This document shows positions 58,713-64,000 of a stretch of 64,000 bases of DNA, piece by piece. Source of the DNA: Gossypium raimondii (lineage: Eukaryota; Streptophyta; Magnoliopsida; Malvales; Malvaceae); the NCBI RefSeq assembly GCF_025698545.1, contig NC_068566.1:44681192-44745191 (forward strand), given 5' to 3'. The position numbers and the translations under genes were made by a program. Numbering within the stretch: position 1 is the first letter of the stretch; every line of letters begins with the position of its first letter. The notes under the pieces are model-generated. The model was not told the origin of the DNA. It worked only from the letters and a program-made list of their open reading frames with translations, and ran no database searches.

Positions 58713-61700
58713 GTTGTCGTTTTTTTGTTGTTGCAATATGAGCTTTACACCACCACCACCACCTGTCTTTGCTGGTGAGAACTACCACATTTGGGTAGTA
58801 AAGATGAAGACTTACCTACAAGCACATGATTTGTGGAATGTGGTTGAGAATGACACAGAACCAACCCCATTGAGAGCCAATCCCACGATTGCACAAATCA
58901 GACAGAATAGTGAAGAGTGTGCTAAGAAGCACAAAACAATGGCATGCTTACAAAATGGTGTGTCTGATGTGATTTTCACTCGAATAATGGCTTGTGACAC
59001 TCCAAAGCAAGCCTGGGAGAAGCTAAAGGAAAAGTTTTTGGGGTCAAACAAGACAAGGCAGCAGCAGCTGATCAACCTCAGGAGGGACTTTGAGAACTTG
59101 AAGATGAGAGACTCTGAGACCATCAAGCAGTACTCTGATAGGATAATGTCCACAGTCAACAACATCAGGCTCCTTGGAGATAATTTCAGTGAGAGCAGAG
59201 TTGTTAGGAAGGTCATTACAGCTCTTCCTAAAAATTTTGAGTAAAAAATCTCCTCATTGGAGGACTCAAGAGATTTATCAACCATCTCACTAACTGAGTT
59301 GATAAATTCTTTATATGCACTAGAGCAAAGAAGGACCAATAGGCTGGAGGAGCATTTTGAAGGTGCTTTCCAAGCAAAAGCCAAAGAAAGCTTAAGTTCG
59401 AGCTACAAAAGGAAGAAACCATGGTTTGACAAAAGGGAGAAACCAAAGAGGGATGCAGGAAAGAAGAAATTTCCACCATGCATTCACTGCAAAAAGTCCA
59501 CACATTTGGAGAGGTACTACTGTTACAGGCCTGATATTCAGTGTAGGAGCTGCAAGTAGTTTGGTCACATTGAGAAGGTTTGCAAAAACAAAGGAAGAGC
59601 ACAAGCATAGCAGCAAAATCAAGCTCAAGCTGCTGAGGATATTCAAGCTAAGGAAGAGCATGTCTTCACGGCATCTTGCTTTGCAACCTCAAGCAAAGTT
59701 AGAAGGGATTGGTTAGTAGAAAGTGGTTGCACTTACCATATGGCATCTGATGAAGAGATGTTTAAGGATCTCGATAGAAGCTTTGCTTCCAAAGTCAGGA
59801 TTGGAAATGGAAACCTCATTGAAGCTAGAGGCAGGGGCAATGTTGTAATCAGCACACACTCAAGTAACAAAGTAATTTCAAATGTTCTTTTTGTACCTGA
59901 TATAGACCAAAATCTGCTTAGTGTTGGTCAGTTGATAGAAAAGGGCTATTTACTTACTTTCAAGAACAACTCTTGTGTTATTGAGGATCCACTTGGTCAA
60001 GAATTAATCACAGTAGCCATGACTAAGAGATGCTTTGTGTTGGATGTGAATCAGTTGGAAATGAAGGCATAAACTAGTCTTGCTGATAAAGCTAGTTTAT
60101 GGCACAAGAGGCTAGGCTATGTCAATTATAGATCACTTGGTTTGTTGCACAAATTGAATTTGGTTGAAAACATGTCCAAGGTTAAAGTTAAAGACAAAGT
60201 TTGTGAGATTTGTCAGCTTGGAAAACAAGTGAGACTGCCTTTTCCAGTTAACAAGGCATAGAGAGCTATAGATAAGCTTCAATTGGTCCATACTGACATT
60301 TGTGGACCAATGAAGACCTCTTCTTTGAATGACAGCAGATACTTTGTGTTTTTCATAGATGATTTTACTAGATTCTGTTGGATCTATTTTTTGAAACAAA
60401 ATTCTGAAGTGTTTGAAGCATTTAGCAAATTCAAAGCCTTAGCTCAGAATCAATCAGGGTGTAAGCTAAAGGCCTTGAGATCAGACAATGGCACTGAGTA
60501 TTTGTCAGAAAGGTTTCAAAAGCTGTGTGAGCAGGCTGGAATTCATCATTAGCTGACAACCATCTATACTCCTCAGCAGAATGGAGTTTGTGAAAGAAAG
60601 AATAGAACAATGCTTGACTTGGCTAGATGCCTACTATTTAAAAGCAAACTACCAAGCAAATTTTGGGCAGAGGCTGTGAACACCTTAGTGTACCTGCTTA
60701 ACAGATTGCCAACCAATGCTGTTAAAGAAAAAACTCATTTTGAAGCTTGGTTTGGACTTAAGCCAACAGTTTCACACCTAAAGGTGTTTGGTTGTGTCTG
60801 TTACACTTTCATTTCAGCTAAGAAGAGAACCAAATTGGAGAAAAGATTTGTGCCGGGGATCTTTGTTGGTTATAGAAGCTCAAAGAAAGGCTATAGAGTC
60901 TTTGATCCTTCCACAAAAAGGATCATAATGAGCAAGGATGTGAAATTTGATGAGGAAAAGGTATGGAACTGGAATGGTACAGATGCAAGCTTGAGAGAGG
61001 AAGATCAGCAAGACAACAATCAGTAACCAGCTAAAAAAGAAGAGCAAAATAGTGATGATTTTGATGATTTACCTGTGAGAGGCACAAGAACCATCATTGA
61101 CATTTATCAAAGATGTGATGTTGCAATACTAGAGCCTACTAATTTTGATGAAGCTTCCAAAGAAGAGTGTTGAAAAAGGGTCATGCAAGCTGAAATGGAG
61201 ATGATACATAAGAATGACACTTGAGAATTAGTTGATAGACCAGACCAGAAGAGGGTTATTGGTGTGAAATGGGTGTTTAGGGTCAAGTACAATACTGATG
61301 GATCTCTGAATAAACATAAGGCAATGCTTGTGGTGAAGGGATACAGCCAGCAGTATGGGATCGATTTCATTGAAACCTTTGCACCTGTTGCAAGGTTAGA
61401 TACTATAAGGCTTCTGTTTGCCTTGGCTGCTCAAAAGAAATGGAGAGTGCACCAATTGGATGTTAAGTTAGCCTTCCTGAATGGCCTCCTCAAGGAATAA
61501 ATCTTCATTGAACAACCAGATGGGTCCAAGGTTCCTAATGAAGAGGACAAAGTCTACAAGCTGAAAAAAGGCCCAGTATGGTCTGAAGCAGGCACCAAGG
61601 GACAAGTATGACAGGGTTGATACATACATGTCTAGGCTCGGGTTCGAGAAAAGTGTCAGTGAGCCTACTCTTTATGTGAAGAAATCAGAGAGTGAAACTC

Positions 61701-63030
61701 TGCTGATTGTGTCACTTTATGTGGATGACTTGTTAGTAACTAGAAGAAAGATAGAGTTGATTGATGAGTTCAAAATACAAATGCAGGATGTTTTTGAAAT
61801 GACTAACTTTGGGGAAATGACATATTTTATTGGCATGGAAGTAATTCAGACTGATCAAGCTATCTTGATAAGTCAGTATTCCTTTGTTTTGAAGATCCTA
61901 AACAAATTTTGCATGCCAAACTGCAAAATTGTTAGCACACCAGTGGCTCAAGGTGAAAAATTAACTAGCAATAGCAACCATGAAAGAGTTTATGAAAGGG
62001 AGTATAGAAGCCTTGTAGGTTGTCTGTTCTACTTGACAACTACAAGGCTTGATATCATATTTGATGTTAGCCTTCTGTCCAGATTCATGCATTACTGCGA
62101 TGTTGTTCATTTTAAAGCAACCAAAATAGTTCTTAGATATGTGAAAGGGACTTTGGATTATGGAGTGAAGTTTGAAAAGGCAAAAGAGCTCAAGCTGATA
62201 GGGTATTGAGATAGTGATTGGGCAGGTTCCATCGATGACATGAAGAGCACTTCTAACTATTTCTTCACTCTTGGGTCAGGGGCCATTTGTTGGAGTTCAA
62301 AGAAGCAACAAACTGTTGCTCAATCAACAGCAAAAGCAGAGTACATTGCAGTTGCTACAGCTGTTAATCAAGCTATTTGGCTTAGAAAGCTCTTATGTGA
62401 TTTGAATGAAGATCAAGTTGAAGCTACTGAGATTAGAGTTGACAATCAGTCAGATGTTGCCATAGCAAAAAATCTAGTATTTCATGGCAAGACCAAGCAT
62501 TTTAAGATTAAATTTCATTTTTTTAGAGAGGCTGAGCAATCAAAGGAGGTTAATCTGATTCATTGCAGCTCAAAAAATCAGTTTGCTGATATTCTCACTA
62601 AGTCTCTTGGTGCCACAAGATTTGAGAATTTAAGAAGAAGTATTGGTGTTCGTTGCATACATCCAAGGAGGAGTGATGAACTTTGGCCTGCAATGCAACA
62701 ACAGACCAGCATTGAAGCTGAACCAATGCAGCAGCAACATTTTGTTCATATGCAACTTGATTTAGTCCTTTTGTAATTTGTATTTAAAGTTAGTGGGATT
62801 AGTTGATGATTTGTGTTGATGTAATAGTTGATATGTCAGCTACATTTTGTGTGTAATTCAAGCTTTGTTTTTAGGCAATACATTAGTGGGAGAAGTTATG
62901 TATTAGAATTCCTTTTATTCTTAATGAAAACATACATGAAAATCAGTTTTCAGATTTCAATCTTTGCTCAATTCTCTTTGAATTCGATTCTAGCTTTTTT
63001 TCTTTTTGTTTTTGCTGCCAAAAGCCCAAC
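58713..63030 (+). mobile_element. Ty1/copia element, 5' LTR missing
   Basis: Full copia coding order is present (gag, protease, integrase, RT, RNase H; listed separately). No LTR or primer-binding site is found between LTR copy B and the gag start at 58738. At the right, TGTTGATG (about 62814) to GCCCAACA (63030) has the TG...CA ends and the TGTTG/CAACA inversion expected of a short 3' LTR, following a TTAGTGGGA purine tract. The element is therefore 5'-truncated. Confidence 0.7.
58738..62776 (+). pseudogene. Copia gag-pol polyprotein with about a dozen stops
   Basis: Order of domains: gag from ATG 58738 (GENYHIWVVKMKTYLQ); CCHC zinc knuckle (CRSCK.FGHIEKVC, 59537-59585); protease (WLVESGCTYHM, about 59710, with Glu in place of the active-site Asp); integrase (HKRLG, CEICQLGK, then [16 protein letters not shown] and TPQQNG, 60100-60600); reverse transcriptase (61250-61900; [29 protein letters not shown]); RNase H (62200-62600; SDWAG, QQTVAQSTAKAEYIA, DNQSDVAIA). 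In-frame stops include 59242, 59557, 59608, 60070, 60259, 60550, 61024, 61171, 61222, 61498 and 62207, and the frame shifts near 61580-61620. Many stops replace a codon expected to be CAG/CAA or TGG. The element is inactive. Confidence 0.85.
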
Positions 63031-63597
63031 AAATAGTGAAAAGTTAATGAGGAAATGTAAGGTATGTTGAGCAAATTGGAGCATGCAGGGAGATCCAGAT
63101 TTATCCATCTATGGTGATGTATGTAAGATGACATACGGTTTAGGAGCTGACCAGCCCCCAACCAGCATGATAATCAAGGAGTAGTTTCAACGCAAAATTC
63201 TATATCATTTAAACCCCATAGAAGTGAGCACAAATTAAGATTTAATGCCAAGCTCGCAAGTAGCTGCTGTATAATAATAGAGTGAGACTTTGGACATGAT
63301 GATGACGATGATCAGGACTCCATATTGGCGGCGATGCTGGTGCGAGCAGGACCATTGAGAGCATTAGTAGGTGTTCAGTTTAGAGAGGGAGGTGACGCAG
63401 ACAGCGTGCCACGAGTGTTTATAAAGACATTGCAGGACCGAGTGTTAAAGCAAGAGCAACAGGAAGCGATGCTGAAAAGGTGGCCCCCTGCTCTAGTGTT
63501 TGCTTTGGAAAGTGATCACAGCCCATTTTTCTCCATGCCTACTCTTCTCTTTGCCTTTCTACTCAAAGCGGTGGCTTCCATCAAAGCTGCAACTTAA

Positions 63598-64000
63598 TCT
63601 ATACTCATCATCCCATCCCTTATTTTAAAATCACTTTTCTTTTCAAATAAGTTTCAGATGATGAAGGTCTTTATTATTATATATGTAGCAGTAGCTCATG
63701 ATGCAGGAGAATTCACTTCATCAGCATACATAGGCTTCCCATCACTAGGAGAGAAAATAATTTATAATGGAACAGAATTGCTTCATCTTTTTGCTTAATT
63801 TACATCATGAATAATATGACCACCATTAAATTATGCATAATTTAAATATGGGGCTGAATCATCCAATTAAATTTATTGGTGTAAAATTCACCGAAAATAA
63901 ATTATTATAAAACGTGGTAGGTAGTTGTCGTGCTCACGATGTGTGTCGATTTGTACGAAAAAATAAAAGGGAGGGTTTAATCTAACGAAGAATAAAAATA
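63598..64000. other. Downstream of the MES pseudogene, nothing recognised
   Basis: AT-rich sequence that probably begins with the old MES 3' UTR. No gene or repeat border is visible before the window ends. Confidence 0.35.

Larger units (their letters stand above)
50732..63597 (+). pseudogene. Methylesterase (MES, alpha/beta hydrolase), broken by 11.9 kb of nested retroelements
   Basis: Exon 1 (50732-50962, 77 codons) and the first part of exon 2 (51063-51176, 38 codons) join in phase at GT-AG sites. They encode the N-terminal lobe and the nucleophile elbow GHSAGG (Ser84). At 51177 an LTR starts, right after the LKHG codons. The gene resumes at about 63085 with GDPDLSIYGDVCKMTYGLGAD and runs to a donor site after 63223. 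Exon 3 (63316-63597) starts DSILAAMLVRAGPLRAL and ends at a TAA. It carries the LQDRV and SDHSPFF blocks with the acid and His of the triad. The DHSPFFS ending is like Arabidopsis MES11-15, by recall. These enzymes hydrolyse methyl esters of hormones such as IAA, jasmonate or salicylate. Beyond the insertion, exon 2 has an in-frame TAG at 63182-63184, and residue 15 is Val where an HG oxyanion-hole glycine is expected. Loss of function is therefore near certain. Confidence 0.88.

Noticed and set aside
1-64000. tRNA, rRNA or organellar DNA
   Set aside because: Scanning for A/B-box-like words, rRNA blocks and plastid genes by eye gave nothing convincing. A tRNA scan would be decisive.

Overview
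The window looks like nuclear DNA of a eudicot plant. It has AT-rich intergenic sequence, GT-AG introns with small exons, plant-specific gene families (EPFL peptides, VAL-type B3 repressors, methylesterases) and dense copia, gypsy, LINE and MITE debris. The LTR families resemble repeats I associate with Gossypium (cotton) or a close relative in Malvaceae. That placement is recall, not something computed here.

Layout. 1-1.9 kb is an old LTR fragment. An EPFL6-like secreted peptide gene lies at 3.67-4.94 kb (minus), followed by a long non-coding stretch with a foldback element. A small cysteine-rich secreted-peptide frame that seems to have lost its start codon lies at 8.8-9.05 kb. 9.3-18.6 kb is transposon debris: an LTR fragment, a copia remnant, and a LINE split by a minus-strand copia element that itself hosts two hAT-type MITEs and a very short LTR-like element.

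19.08-27.62 kb (minus) is a 19-exon nardilysin-like M16 metallopeptidase that I could splice in phase from start to stop (1031 aa). 28.9-33.8 kb holds a minus-strand LINE remnant and the 5' part of a gypsy element. A three-exon FYVE-type zinc-finger gene (300 aa, minus) lies at 35.0-36.3 kb. A 12-exon VAL1/HSI2-type B3 repressor (865 aa, minus) lies at 38.1-44.3 kb.

46-50.6 kb is LTR and gag debris. From 50.73 to 63.60 kb (plus) there is a methylesterase (MES) gene whose second exon is broken by about 11.9 kb of nested elements: an LTR, a LINE inside that LTR, and a 5'-truncated copia element. The MES gene also has an in-frame stop and is called a pseudogene.

The host genes are unrelated single-copy genes, each with its own promoter, and share no visible pathway: peptide signalling (EPFL), proteolysis (nardilysin), phosphoinositide or protein binding (FYVE-like), seed-programme silencing (VAL) and hormone-ester hydrolysis (MES). 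I found no tRNA, rRNA, CRISPR array or organellar segment. I do not see a clearly new system; the most informative parts are the nested insertion structures and the dated gene losses.
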